In this document: piece after piece, positions 32,776-45,691 of the stretch | Numbering within the stretch: the first letter of the stretch is position 1 | How the letters are laid out: the number at the start of each line of letters is the position of its first letter | NCBI GenBank assembly: GCA_963556195.1 | Contig: OY744517.1 | Span: 85,878,714 to 85,942,713 of the forward strand | Origin: Sepiola atlantica | Lineage: Eukaryota > Mollusca > Cephalopoda > Sepiida > Sepiolidae | Direction: 5' to 3' | Length of the DNA: 64,000 nt | The notes under the pieces: model-generated | Told to the model about the DNA's origin: nothing | Databases searched by the model: none | The model's input: only the letters and a program-made list of their open reading frames with translations | Translations under genes and position numbers: made by a program

Positions 32776-33160
32776 ATGATCAGAAGAATCTGCAATGTCG
32801 GACTTGAGTGTATCAGATCAACTTCTTTCAAAAAACTGTTGTCTAGACTTAGTATTTGGGACATTGGGTGCATAATGAGAGAGAGAAGACTGCAATTGTA
32901 CGGGCATGTTCAACGATCGAATGGCGCCATCAAGCATGCCCTTGAACTATCCGTGGATGGTCGGTGCTGGCAGACCTAAGAAGACTTGGTGCGACGTCAT
33001 CAAAGACGACATTACTACCTGTGATCTGGATAATTTTGACCCCATGAACAGATCCAGCTGGAAATCTGGTGTGAGATCAGTCATGCATGCAGTCTGCCAG
33101 TAACTTGGAAAGAGAACCACCAGCAAGGAGGATGTCCATATAGAATAATTTGAAAGTTAC
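32776..33160 (+). pseudogene. LINE reverse transcriptase C-terminus (RTE-like), frameshifted
   Basis: The first frame (32776-32979) reads MIRRICNVGLE, then IGCIMRERRLQLYGHVQRSN and GAIKHAL. The frame shifts near 32955-32965, and the second frame gives GRPKKTWCDVIKDDI. 'RLQLYGHVQR' followed by 'GRPKKTW-D-I--D' is the usual end of RTE/BovB-type and related endonuclease-reverse transcriptase proteins. The catalytic part is missing. A 5'-truncated dead copy. Confidence 0.75.
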
Positions 33161-34138
33161 TCGCTATTATTAATGGCTCATTATTTATTACAAAAATATA
33201 ATTCTTACAAAAACATAAATATGATAAGTGTATAGCATAGGGTTTTATTTACAATTCAATATCGGTGCCAGCATTCGCAACAAGCTTCACAAACCCCCTG
33301 AGAAACGCATCAACTGATTTCACTAGTAACTCATGTTTTTGTTGTTTTTTGTTTTGTAATAAGCCACTACTTATCACGGCTGAAAACAATCGAGAATAAG
33401 GGTTAATGAGATGGATAAATTGAGATTGAATGATGATGCATACTTTGGGAGGATTGAAAATCTTCGCATACCATCCACTCTAAACAAAAACAATGCTTCC
33501 CCCTTTGTCAAAAATATCACTCATGGAATGAGATGACTAAAGAACACAATAGGGAATGGCCTTGTAACTTCTGCCTATTTTGTTCTTTCGTCCTCATATT
33601 CCATGAGCGATGGTTCAGACAAAGGGTGAAGAATTGCTGTTTTCTGGGTCGGCTATTGTTTTAAGTGGGTGATATATAGAGATTTTCAATCATCTCTTCC
33701 TTATACTGAGAAAAAAACATTCATTAAGATCAAGGGGGGATAATCAAAAGAATAAAGGTTTTGGGTTAAATGGAAGCCATTAAAAAAAACGTAACGATGA
33801 ATCTGTGAAGGAATTTCAGAAGAATTCTTCCTTCCAGCAGTGCATAGAATCGTGGCAAAGAAGAATAAAAAATGCATCAAACTCAACAAGAATAGCTGTA
33901 TAGTTTGTTGTTTGGAATTAAAACTGTCCGTGACACCAGTTCGGCTAATTTTCAGACAACTCCAATCTAAATGAATGCAAACATATTTTTCATTTATCCG
34001 AACTATATTTATATCAAAACACCTTAGGTTTACTTAATTTAATGATACAATAAAATAGTTTCGGATTTGCTTTATATGCTTACAGAAAACCTTACAAAGC
34101 TATAGCCTATAGTGAAGATCACATTTTTTTTCTTTTTT
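33161..34138. other. No gene; contains dispersed repeat copy 2
   Basis: At 33360-33420 ccactacttatcacggctga, then aaaacaatcgagaataaggg, matches the repeats at 10.0 kb and 41.3 kb. The rest is unrecognised. Confidence 0.45.

Positions 34139-35467
<1,329 letters not shown>

Positions 35468-35520
<53 letters not shown>
35468..35520. repeat. (TA)26 microsatellite
   Basis: TA run. Confidence 0.98.
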
Positions 35521-35523
<3 letters not shown>

Positions 35524-35539
35524 TCCATCTAATAAACGC

Positions 35540-35760
35540 CTTACACATTTTAAATTCTAACGGAAATGGTTCATTCGAAAAAAGAACAAAAACATTCTTT
35601 TCACGTTAAAATCGCACCACATTTTAAAATTCTAACGACTATGTATCGTTTGATAAAAACAAAAACATTCCATGTCATATACGTATTACACATCTTGAAT
35701 TCAAACGGCTATGGTTCGTTCGAAAAAAGAACAAAAACATTCTTTTCACATCACCAAATT
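35540..35760. repeat. Imperfect 75-80 bp tandem repeat, about 2.7 copies
   Basis: The block ttcgaaaaaagaacaaaaac then attcttttcac recurs at 35571 and 35719, with a diverged middle copy at 35650. Confidence 0.7.
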
Positions 35761-35910
35761 TGTTTGACACCAAATATTTTCAAATATTGTACTTGTATTT
35801 TATTTCTTCAAATCAGTCATCCTGAAGAAGTCTTGAGATGAATACATAAATACTTTTGGTTTTTCCTTTTTTTATTTTCTATCTGGTTGGGAAATTATTT
35901 CTATATTTTT

Positions 35911-35913
<3 letters not shown>

Positions 35914-35964
<51 letters not shown>
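35914..35964. repeat. (TA)25 microsatellite
   Basis: TA run. Confidence 0.98.
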
Positions 35965-35965
<1 letters not shown>

Positions 35966-36384
35966 TTCAATGTCCAGTGTTCTTGGTATAATCTAAACTA
36001 TACTCTTTCTTTATATTACACCTCCTATTTCCTTATTATTGCTGTTTCTTTCCCCCATAAGAGTTTTTTTATAAGTTTCTTTTTCTCCCCCACCCCCCCA
36101 AAAAATGATCCTTGTCTATATCTTCCCCTTACTTTTCCTCCTACCCTCTTACCCTGCACATTTTCTTGCAAGATGTTTTCTTAAAAAAGCCTCTGTAAAA
36201 AAAGCTTGATCCTCTTCAACCTTTATTTTTTAATTTTATTTTATTTCTTTATTTTTATTTCATTTCTTTATTTTTATTTTCTATTTTGTTATTTTTTTAT
36301 TCTTATTCATTTTTTATTATTTTATTTCTATTTTTATTTCTATTGTTTTCACTACCCCTCCAGCAGAAGAATTTTTAATTTTAA

Positions 36385-36663
36385 TTAATTTTTTTGCAGA
36401 AATTTGAAAGAGTAAATCTTTGGAAAGTTTTGTGTTATTTTTTTTTTGTGTGTTTCCCCTCCTATGATACTTACATATCCACCGGTGATTCTTTCTGTCA
36501 GTGGATATTTCTCTAGAACGAGTTTTTTGTTATTTCTTTGATTTTCTGTAAGACGTGTTGCTATAGGCATTGATGAAGTGACGCTTTGGACAATCTTTAT
36601 CAAATTATAAAATAAAATAAAATAAGGTATTTCCAAACTGTTTTGGAAACGATCGTATGCCAT
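36385..36663 (-). other. 92-codon open frame of unknown nature
   Basis: The frame encodes MAYDRFQNSLEIPYFILFYN, then SSMPIATRLTENQRNNKKLV and LEKYPLTERITGGY. I recognise no domain. A consensus-like splice donor, gtaagtatc, follows GGY at 36471-36463, so a shorter exon is conceivable. Flanked by T-rich and TA-rich repeats. It could equally be a fragment of an unnamed retroelement. Confidence 0.2.
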
Positions 36664-36718
36664 AATGGACTTGATGTTCTAATTCTTGGAACAATAGTAA
36701 TGTTTTAATTCATTAAAT

Positions 36719-36721
<3 letters not shown>

Positions 36722-36778
<57 letters not shown>
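36722..36778. repeat. (TA)28 microsatellite
   Basis: TA run. Confidence 0.98.
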
Positions 36779-36781
<3 letters not shown>

Positions 36782-38640
36782 GTCATTCAAGAAATAAGGT
36801 AATTTTTGTAAAAAAAATGACTTTAATTTTTTTTGTCCGTCAACTATTCACATTTCTGTCTGTATAAGTCTGCATGTCTTTTATAGTATTATGGAAACGA
36901 GTAGAAAACCAAGTTTAATTTCTAACCAATTTCAGTATATAAATATTTTACTGAAATTTTAGCCATTTACTCACAGCAGTCTTCAGTTCATCTTGGTAAC
37001 CCAACGACCATTGACATTAGGTCAGCATGCACAACATTCTGTGCTCTACCCACAAAATATATCATCTATTGTAACTCAGCTATCAACTAAAATGTGTGCA
37101 TTGATAGATTTCACAATTTCAATTATGCTTGTGATTGCTGATCTTAATCTCAATTAGTACTTCGACCTTCTTTAATTAGTTTGGACGATTTGTAAGCATC
37201 TATTTACCAAAATATGCTTCCCCATATGCACCATGCATTCTTCTATGAATTTCACATTTCTTTAAATTCTCAGTCACCCAAAATTTGATGACAGATTTTT
37301 GTTCAAGCCTGGTCTACTCTGTCATTTTAAATAGATTCAAAGCATATCTTCCTGCAAGATTAAAATAATTTTTACTAAAAATAACTTCCAAAACTGCTTT
37401 CAGATTTATTGAAAGAAACTCAAAAACATTAACCCTATTTATTGAAAGTCGCAAGAAAAGTATAAATCAATTTCTAGTTGCTCTTACTGAAAATATGTTT
37501 GACTGGCATAGGAGGCATTGCTTCTTTTTTCAGTAGATATCATTTACTTTACGCAAGAAGTCATCAGTCATCAAGATTAACATTTCTTTTCTTATTTTCT
37601 TTTCAAATGAAAGTCAATTACTTGGGAAAGAAAATATGTTCCATTCAAAACCAAAAGCGTTTATAATATAATGAACACTTTCTCTGTCTGTCTGTCTGTC
37701 TGTCCGTCCGTCGGCCAGATTTTTTGTAAACGTAAGAAGGGGGGGGGGGGCAGGTAATTACTATTTACTTAATTTTTTTTTGTATACCTTAAAATTAGGT
37801 TGAGAAACTATTAATTAATTTACTTAGATTAAATAACATATAAATAAAATATAAACAAATTTCAAGACGAGACTGCGATTCGAACACACAAGCATCTTAC
37901 TAAATATATCACTCTTTCAACTACTTTATATACTGTTACCAAAACTTGCTCAGACAACAGACGTGTTTTGCAATTTAAATAATTAATTTCTTATAAACTT
38001 CTAATAAATTCATATGTACTCTATTATTGAGCAAGATAAATGTTAACCAACTATATCTCAACATTAAACAATCAATTTCCAGTTTTTAGATACAAACTTG
38101 CATTTCTATAGGCACCTATGTCCATTGGTCGGTTTCCCTTAATATTGACATTGAAACCGTATGATGTAATTCCTTCTTTCAATGACCTCTGCACACGAAC
38201 ATCAAGTTTCTACTCAATTGTTGTTTTACAGAAACTTTGAAAATACTTAATTTCTACCATATAAGGTAAAAAGAGAAATTCTTTAAAAATAAAATTCCAT
38301 TAATCTGAAAAAAAGAGACACAACTTTTATTACTGCTATGTCATTTTTTTCTCTGTAGACTCTGGTACGACTTGGCCTTGGTGCGAGGATCAAAATGTAT
38401 GTGATCATCCACTTTCAAACTCCATCTCTACTTGATTTCCCCCCCACTTAAGTCCCACTCTCAATTAGAGATCAACCTGCTTGTTTTCGTTATATGAAAT
38501 ACCGGAAAACAGTGGGCGGTTTATTCTTTAGAAAACGGTTGGGATGGTCTTACTAATTAATGTTGTATTGTAGTGACTGCAATTAGTCTAGCTAAGAGTA
38601 AGGTAGACAAAGTAGGATAACGACCTTCACATTTTTTGCG
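36779..38640. other. No gene; short simple repeats
   Basis: Contains (CTGT)n/(CCGT)n at 37681-37713 and a G10 run at 37741. Nothing else is supported. Confidence 0.45.
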
Positions 38641-38875
38641 CTTTTGATGGCCTTTGTCTACTCTGTTAAATTGTATTTTTTACCTTATAGAAAATACATA
38701 ATTCAAAGTATAGTATCTGTCCTGTTCTCGAATAAAGGGGGAGAAATTGTTCTCGATTGGGACAATTTTTATTTTTGCCCCATCCAGAGTGCCTCATTTC
38801 GGAAGCTGGATATCCTTTACATTAAACCAACTTTGTGTCACATCTAACCCTCGTGGGGAGGCATTAATCAGGATT
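38640..38875 (+). mobile_element. Diverged U2-headed SINE, second subfamily, interrupted head
   Basis: The U2-like pieces cttttgatggcctttg and aaagtatagtatctgtcctg are separated by about 45 unrelated bases. The body and tail ending ctttgtgtcacatctaaccc, tcgtggggagg match the elements at 54.3 kb (inverted) and 6.8 kb. No target duplication was recognised. Confidence 0.6.
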
Positions 38876-39017
38876 TAAATGCAAATTTCAAAATATAGAT
38901 TGCAGTTGTAATCATGTCCAAATAATTTCTATAATATATAATTCTAAAAAGTAAATAAAAAATTAAATAACTTTCAAGCATTTATTTATAACACCCAGAC
39001 CTTTATAGTTAAAGTAC

Positions 39018-39069
39018 CTGAAATTAGCAATGATGGCTATGCATCGCTGACAATCTTCTATTGATGCAT
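39018..39069 (-). other. Candidate 52-nt exon (low confidence)
   Basis: On the minus strand tacattttctag precedes 52 nt open as ASIEDCQRCIAIIANF, with two nucleotides at each end, and then the donor cag|gtacttta. The acceptor tract is modest. It lies on the same strand as the 20.45-kb candidate, but linkage is not shown. Confidence 0.22.
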
Positions 39070-39262
39070 CTAGAAAATGTATTTTTAATACTAGTAGTAG
39101 TTGTGGTGGTGATGGTGGTTGTAGTTCTATTAGAATTATGACCCCTATGATACAACCTGCATGTCATGGACGCTTCATGCAAATTTAAGTACAAACTTGA
39201 CCAATAGTTTTGGAGACTATAAGTATCCATTGTATTTTGTATGAGCAGTAGTATGCAGTTTC

Positions 39263-39612
39263 CTTCTTCTTGACCTTTTGGCCGGGATCAAAGTGTAGTA
39301 TATGTTCTGATGGATACTACACCCCCATAGGCCGGTGTCGTCTTGGCCTTCGGGGCTTGATGACGCCAGTCTGTGGGTCTGTTCTGTGCAGTTCTAGGAG
39401 GTCCACTCTCCCAGGCTTTACCTTCTCACCCTTTGAGAAGGGGTTAGGTTATTGCTAATCGTCTGAGGCACCCCTCTTAGGGAATGCCGACGGTGCTGCT
39501 CAGGCAATTTTTAAAAGTCAGAGGTGTTCTTCCTCTAGGGCGCTGGCTTCTCAAATCCCACTTTCCGACCTTGTGTAAGATCTTACTGCTGTGGGAGGTA
39601 GATAAATAACCC
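39263..39612 (+). mobile_element. SINE with U2 snRNA-derived head
   Basis: The head ttcttgaccttttggccggg, then atcaaagtgtagtatatgtt, aligns with the U2 5' end. The body matches the 26.1-kb copy (ggtgtcgtcttggccttcgg, ctgtgcagttctaggaggtc). The tail is gtgggaggtagataaat. The flanks share agtagtat, a possible eroded target duplication. Confidence 0.85.
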
Positions 39613-40389
39613 ACGTAGTAGTATTAGCATTTTCACACCCCAGACATCTTAAAGATGCTTCCTGCCAGATTTGCTGCAATTTGGTTGCGTATATTTGGAG
39701 TATATAAATATCCCGACAAACAAATTATATTCTCCTAAAAGATGTTTTATTATTTATTTTCCATGCAGTATGCTTTTCCTTTGGCTGATACAATTGCAAT
39801 TCAATTGCATTGTACTTATTGAAACAATTTCTGTTCTTTTAATTTTAACCGTTATCTTCACACCATTTTGAATGCAATACATTCCAGTCCACTTGTTGTA
39901 ATCGGTAATGATCATGAAATTTCCAATTAAATTTGTTATTTAATCCAAGACCAAAAAAAAGACAAAGTTTGTCAGTCTCAGATGTTTATTGTTTTTTCCT
40001 GGACACAGGACCTCGTAGATAAACAAGTTGGTTAAAAAAAGATATTGCAAGGAATTTTACCTGGACAAATGTAGCTTAATCTCCGGTTTCAGTAATGAAC
40101 AAACTCGGGAGACAAATTAACTGATACAATATGTCCCAAGGTTTGGAATTGCATTTCCTCTACAAATTCAGTTCGAACTTCATGGAAGGATACTGACTTC
40201 TACTGTCAGTGTGATTGATTCATTAAGAATACTGCCACAACTTATGGAATCAGCTATTTAGAATTCAAATCCTAGTGGTCATTTACACACTAATACTGTC
40301 GGGAAAGGTATGAACCCAAAATGGACCTTGATGTGTAAATGTTCAATTAATTGTTTACAAATGTTACATTGACTGGCTTCTGACATATC
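39613..40389. other. Nothing recognised
   Basis: No supported feature. Confidence 0.45.
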
Positions 40390-41185
40390 TTTATTGTCGC
40401 GTGTCGTAGAAGAACCTTCGCTGTTGATTCAAATGAGGCGATATGTCGTAGCTACTCGATCCGATTCTCGATCGCTATCGCCGCTATACTGCTACTCGTA
40501 CCAACCTTTTCTCTTCTCTCCTTTCTTTTCTCGTCGTCTGCCTGCAGCCATTTTTGGCGACTGCTATGTTGTCTTTGTCATCACCGTCACCGTCACCGCA
40601 GATGCCGCTGTCGCCCTAATCTTCGTTGGTCGTCCATCGTACCAGCGTTTCTTCGTGGGCTGAAATCAACTTCTTAACAAGTACAACAAAGTCTTTTTCT
40701 GTTTTAATTCGAGCCGGGTTTATTTAACTATTTAATTAGCCGACCTGAGGAGTTCGTTGGGATCGAGAGAGAGGTTACGCTAACTAAATTCACTAGTTAT
40801 TTCGTAATTACTTGCAGAGGGAGGAATATGAAAGATTCTACTAGCGTTCACTAAGGCTCTTATATTTTGCGACTCGAAAATCCCTTCTCGTAACAGCTAC
40901 ATGATTGTGACTTGTTCTCGTCGCTTCCAAGTCAGAACTAAAAAAACTCAATTCAGTTCTCCCACGGCGAGAGACTCTGACGTCAACGAACCTCGTGATC
41001 CGCCAGGTGTGCTTCAACCCTTGACCTTCGGTGACCTATAGGTTGCATCAATGTCTCCGCACACCTGTGGGAACACATCGAACCGAACTGCATGGAATGA
41101 CTCCACTACAAATCGCGTAAGTCAAACCCGTCTCAAATAGATGCGTCCAACTCTCGCAGGGCCATTATCTAATACAAAGCTCATT
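40390..41185 (+). repeat. GC-richer LTR-like repeat, related to 62.57 kb
   Basis: This block is markedly less AT-rich than its surroundings, with many CG dinucleotides. The right part carries gactctgacgtcaacgaacc (CRE core), aacctcgtgatccgccaggt, and gggccattatctaatacaaa. A diverged homologue lies at 62570-62890 in the same order (aagtccgaactag, tgacgtaatatcacgtgatc, acaggtga, ccattatcatataacattct). An LTR with a U3-like promoter is plausible. I found no pol gene next to either copy, and the ends are not defined. Confidence 0.5.
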
Positions 41186-41270
41186 TACCATAGGTATTGT
41201 CTTTGTTATTTGTGGCGGAATTCACCTCAGTTGGGTTGAGTCGACTTCCACCCAGGAATGTTTTATTAAT

Positions 41271-41335
41271 GCAGTCACCACTTATCAAGGTCAAGAATGA
41301 TTTAAGGATAAGGTTTGATAAGGTTGGAATGATTG
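41271..41335 (+). repeat. Short dispersed repeat, copy 3 of 3
   Basis: The sequence cagtcaccacttatcaaggt then caagaatgatttaaggataa matches the repeats at 10.0 and 33.4 kb. Confidence 0.5.
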
Positions 41336-41379
41336 CTAGCCATAAAATAAGAAACACTATGGGAATACTATTAGCACAT

Positions 41380-41865
41380 TTATAAAGCTGTCCATGACAA
41401 AAATTTGTTGACATGTGATTTGAAGACGATCAAGTTGTAATCAGTAGGCAAACAGTCTTGTAGTAACGTGTTCCACAGATGGGAAGCCCTTGCAAAGAAT
41501 CTCTGTCCATCGAAATTCTGCAGGACTTTAGATGCATGGAGGGGGAAAAGAAATACTTTTTTCGTTGTGGTAGGAAGACGAGTTCTTGCTGTGAATGTCT
41601 TACAAGAAGGAACCAAAGACTGGAGCTAAGTCAAGCACTTTCTATAGAAATAACGATAGAGTAGAGAGAGACTAGCAGCATTACTTCTGTGAGAAAGGGG
41701 TTGTGGTGGAAGAGAAGAGATCACATCCCACCCCCCACTAGAATTTCAAGTCGATTTTTTGTTCTGTCAAAGCAGAAAAGGGTGCTCTGTGTGGCACCTC
41801 CCCAGATGTGTCAGCAGTATTCTATCTTTGGATGAATATGTCTCTTATACACCACATCTTGAAGC
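41380..41865 (-). pseudogene. LINE reverse transcriptase C-terminus, second lineage
   Basis: On the minus strand, from 41845 down: HPKIEYC followed by HIWGGAT, LSHRSNAASLSLLYRYF, LVPSCKTFTARTRLPTTTKK, and ASHLWNTLLQDCLPTDYNLI then VFKSHVNKFLS. The order PK-EYC-IWGGA / LSHR-N-ASL-LLY-YF / SHLWN-LP--Y is the C-terminal RT thumb of a CR1/Jockey-type LINE distinct from the 5.1-kb lineage. Internal stops and a probable small insertion near 41880 mark it as dead. Confidence 0.78.
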
Positions 41866-42119
41866 ATGACATCCCACACACCACACACTACAAAGATCAC
41901 AGGAAATGACAAACAACTCGCGATTCCACTACGGAAGACCAACTCCGTGTAGGCCAGAGAGCGTTGCAAGGTTATCCTTGATGGATGTTTCCCATGTCTG
42001 CAGCTTCCTACCAATATGCTTGAGATATGTAGGACGAAGTACATCACGGATGTGCTCTCCCTCTTGGAAATGAGCTACATACCAAAACCACAGAAGATGA
42101 GGTTATAGTAGCATAAACG

Positions 42120-42760
42120 GCAAGGACGTGAGATTTAAGTGTCTGCGAAGGGCAAATCTCAACACACTCTCTTCAACGTGTGATTGACTACCTCCTCAAC
42201 AATGCCCTATAGGAGTGACAGTCGCTGAGGTGTAAAGGTGTCTGACCTGGTGTATAAAGGCGACATTGTCCTGATGGGATCGACGAGCAGAGAGGTACAA
42301 ATTGCATTTTACAGAGTGTAGGCTTGGACTGTGGGTATGTGAATCAATGCATACAAGGCGAAGATGCTGTCCTCACTGATCAATACACATGATTGGTGTC
42401 TGTCATCTTAGATGGCATCAGTTTAGAGGACGTTGAGTCATTCATCTACCCCGGATTAAACATTCTACCAACTGGCCAGGCCTTTACAGAGGTGGACTGC
42501 CACATAAATGCCACTGGATCCACTTTTGTGCACCTCTGGTAGTCCTTGTGTTAACACAAGGAAATATAAACGGTGATCCAAGGGAATATCTACCAAGCGA
42601 TTGTCTAGACAATTCTTCTCTGTGGGTGTGAAACAGGGCTTTTGAGGGTAGTCGACCAAGGAAAGCTGAAGGTCTGTTATGTTATCACGAAGTCATATCT
42701 CCATGGAACTCTACAATTTACATTGAAACCAAGTAAATGATAGAGTTTCATCAAGAAAAT
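42120..42760 (+). pseudogene. Degenerate non-LTR reverse transcriptase (RTE/endonuclease-RT type)
   Basis: Plus-strand frames with several stops give, in order, VYKGDIVLMGSTSREVQIAF (decayed 'YADDI-L--S--E-Q' catalytic box), VGM-INAYKAKMLSSLI ('VG--IN--KTK'), LDGISLEDVESFIYPG ('--V--F-YLG'), and TILLCGCETGLLRVVDQGKL ('LLYGCETW-L'). The catalytic aspartate region reads YKGD, which would be inactive. Orientation is opposite to the neighbouring LINE at 41.4-41.9 kb, so these are independent insertions. Confidence 0.72.
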
Positions 42761-43116
42761 CACTTTGTACTGACATGACCAACATGCAGTCCACATCTGA
42801 TGTGGAAGAGGCAGGTTAAGCGAAGAAGAAAACGGAGAAGATAATATCAGCCATATATAAAATGCTAAAAGAATAACGTAGTGGCAGTTCTACTATTAAG
42901 ATCAAGTGCTTAACAACATTTAAAGACTTATGGTCTAAGGACCGAGTGATCTTCCTTGTTGTAAGTTCAGTCAACATTGAATTAATTCTAAATGACTCAC
43001 TGGTCGAATTAAATATATTATCTATTGTTCTGTACTTTTGATTTCATATTACTATAACATCATGTAAATTAAGAATAATGTAACCTGGACTGTGTCCGTG
43101 TTAAAATTATTTCATT

Positions 43117-43182
43117 GGTTTGGTTTGTTTTATGGCATATCAACCTCAATGGGGCATTTAATGCCGACACTAGTTGTAGGAT
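43117..43182 (+). repeat. Dispersed repeat shared with 59.28 kb
   Basis: The blocks tttgttttatggcatatcaa and tggggcatttaatgccgac are mirrored in tttgttttacggtatatcaa and gggttatttaatgccgaa at 59283-59330. Confidence 0.6.
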
Positions 43183-43183
43183 A

Positions 43184-43440
43184 GATTATTATTATTTATA
43201 CTCACTAGGAGTTCTCACACAAATAATCGTTAGTGATTGCTCACCGACAACAACCAGTGGTATTTCCTGGCTCTGAATAACAAAAAGCCTCCCCAGATTT
43301 CCAGTATTCTTCACCTCTTTTCGATAACCACCGCAAATAAGTTTGCAGTATAGCAACAGCCTCTTACCATTGATTTCTCGCTGGTAACGACCATTGGTCT
43401 GTTCTGGAATTTGGGTGGCGATAAGCCTCCCAAGGTTCCA
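43184..43440 (-). repeat. Retroelement 3' end with (AAT)n tail, copy 1
   Basis: On the minus strand it ends ...ggttgttgtcggtgagcaat...ctcctagtgagta then (AAT)4. The same 240-bp segment occurs at 47672-47920 on the plus strand with the same tail. A tail of short AAT repeats is usual for RTE-type LINEs and their SINEs. Confidence 0.7.
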
Positions 43441-43650
43441 GCATTATCCGCACTCTTCCAGTGGAGGTCTAGTTTGTGCTGTCCCTCCTCGATCTTTTCA
43501 TCCTCCTTGACCCTTTACAAATATTTTGTTTGGTGTCACCATTTTAAAATTTTTTATTATATCATACTATATCATATTATACTATATTATATTATATCAT
43601 ACCATATTATATTATTCTTTTTTTAGGGGGGAAAAGGGAAGGGGGAGAGC

Positions 43651-43655
43651 TTATG

Positions 43656-43741
<86 letters not shown>
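43651..43741. repeat. (ATT)30 microsatellite
   Basis: Perfect trinucleotide run; the poly-Ile frame is an artefact. Confidence 0.98.
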
Positions 43742-43745
<4 letters not shown>

Positions 43746-43779
43746 TTTGGTTTTGTAGAGAAATAGTTTGAAATTAAAT

Positions 43780-44400
43780 TTTCTTAAAGAGTCCAATTTC
43801 TTTAATGAAGTTTAAGATATCTTGGATTAGTATTTTCGAACAGATCCTTCATGTTATTTGAATTGTAGTATTTCATTTAACTCAGTTGCAGATCGTGACA
43901 GTCCATTAGTATATGTTTAAGTGTATATGGTTGTTAGGATGAGATACACATTGCGGATTCTTCATTTTTTAATAAATATTTGTGAGTAACATGTTTATGT
44001 CCTATGCAGAGTCTGCTTAATACCATCTCTTGTTTCCTTGCCTTTCTGTAGGCTAGCTGCCACTTGCCAATAGTTGGCCAAATCCTGTACAATTTGTTAC
44101 TTTGGTATCCATTATAATTTCAAATTATTTAAAGGTGATTAAATTGCCTATGGGTTTCTGTATTTTAGTATTTTCTTTGACTCAGTTGGAGATCGTGACA
44201 GTCCATAAGTATATATTTAACTGTATATGGTTCTTCGTATGAGATACACATTGTGGATTCTTCATTTTTTAATAAATGTTTGTAAGATTTATGTCCTATG
44301 CAGAATCTTGTCAGTACCACCTCTTGTCTTTCTCTAGCCTGAGTACCATTCACCAAATCCTGTGTAATTTGTTACTGTAGAAAAGCTATATCTGTTACTG
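43780..44400 (-). pseudogene. Two tandem copies of a LINE RNase H C-terminal segment
   Basis: On the minus strand the copy at 44356-44165 reads ERQEVVLTRFCIGHKSYKHL, then LLKNEESTMCISYEEPYTVK and YILMDCHDLQLSQRKY. The copy at about 44090-43860 reads KQEMVLSRLCIGHKHVTHKY, LLKNEESAMCIS and LKHILMDCHDLQLS, then MKDLFENTN. 'VLtRLrIGHt--TH-yLL----C--C-----VkHIL--C' is the conserved end of RNase H-bearing LINE ORF2s (I/R1/Jockey types). The two copies lie about 300 bp apart in direct orientation, which points to a local duplication. Both are broken. Confidence 0.8.
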
Positions 44401-44984
44401 CTATAGTGTACTTTATTTTATTTTTATTTTTTTTAATGTACCATGGTCCATGAAATGGGATAAAAGAAAAACATGCATTTTTGTAAAATTCGACTTTGTT
44501 GTCACCTTTATAACAATTCCTGCAAATGTTGTATAATTAGCTACTCGCTTGGCTCCCTCATTGTCTGGGTCTGACGGTGTAATCTCGGGCCAGTCACTCA
44601 CTAGCTGCTACAAACACGGAAGTCGATGAGACGACAATTCAATTTTAACTATATATTTTACTAGAAATAAAATGTGAGCTTGGGTTAGATTGTTTGAACC
44701 AGAAAAAAGTGAGTTTCCAAAGCCAGTTAAATGTTAAAAATAACAGCCAAAATCCAATACCCACTCTTTCTTTCTCTCTGTTTCTCTCTTTACTTTTACA
44801 GCTACGGGTTAAATAGTATTACTACTAAAGGTGGTATTCCCTTTTTGTTTATAATAAACTATTCCAATATTTTTGTTCTTTCCTTTCTCTATTATTTTCG
44901 ATTTTTAATAAGCAAAGAAAGAGTGATGGAAGCGAGACTGATAGCATATAAAATAAAAGCAGGGTGTAAAACAACATCGAGTGA
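44401..44984. other. Nothing recognised
   Basis: No supported feature. The 119-codon frame at 44731-45090 overlaps the repeat starting at 44985 and is not convincing. Confidence 0.4.
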
Positions 44985-45312
44985 GAGAGTTTGTTTGGAA
45001 CATTTTAGTGGTTTTAATGGATTCAACATGAGTACAACCTCTCATTTGAAAATTCAAATATTTCTGATTTGCATTAAATTTGATTCATAGTCATCAGACA
45101 ACAATTAAGCAAGATTCCCTGAATACGGATTTCTTCTTAAGACCCCATACAGTTTTAAAAATTTCTAGAATCAAAATCATAAAATGGATTTTGATCAAAA
45201 TTGCAATAAGGATTCTGGACATAAGGTTTAGTATTATATTATTTTTATTTTAATCTTGGTAAAGAGACATAATATGGTGCAAAACTGTTCTGTTTGAGGA
45301 ATTACTTTTATC
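44985..45312 (-). repeat. Dispersed repeat, inverted partner at 50.5-50.83 kb
   Basis: The order ccaattaagc/aagattccctgaat, cttcttaagaccccataca, tttctagaatcaaaatcat, tttgatcaaaattg, gacataaggtttagta, gcaaaactgttctg is found reversed at 50515-50830. Identity is roughly 80 percent. Confidence 0.85.
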
Positions 45313-45604
45313 CGTCTTGGGACGGGTATGCTTCTAGTCAACTATGTTTCTACATCTTATATCTATCTGTATAGTCTCTCGACTAAATTCACCAACTAAC
45401 TATTCGATTCTTGCATATGGAACCACATGACTTTGTGTTCAAATCATGTCTATGAAACTAAATAATATTGACAAACATATTCAGAATAACCTAATTAATA
45501 CAAGCTGAAGTTCCTACAAATAACATTTCCAACCAAGAAGCCCACCTCAAAACGTGACTGCCTCTCTGCAGTAAACAATGACGTTTATAAGAAGTTATAC
45601 TTAC

Positions 45605-45691
45605 ATTGATCATAAAAGTACAGCTTTGCTCAAATTCATCATCCGTCTCAATTGTTTTTCTCACCTGAATTCCCATTTTCCCCAAATGCAT
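45605..45691 (-). other. Candidate exon end (low confidence)
   Basis: From an ATG at 45691 the frame reads MHLGKMGIQVRKTIETDDEF, then EQSCTFMIN. It is followed exactly by the donor-like gtaagtataac. The acidic/charged composition looks coding, but I see no convincing acceptor or Kozak context. Confidence 0.22.

Noticed and set aside
35815..35860. Hammerhead-like 'cctgaagaagtcttgagatgaatac'
   Set aside because: GAAAC is not present and stem II cannot be formed convincingly.
36551..36600. 'ttgatgaagtgacgctttggac' as a hammerhead core
   Set aside because: Lacks the first C of CTGATGA and the GAAA box.
36960..37000. Minus-strand 'ctgaagactgctgtgagtaaatgg' as ribozyme or exon end
   Set aside because: No GAAA box, and no acceptor for an exon.
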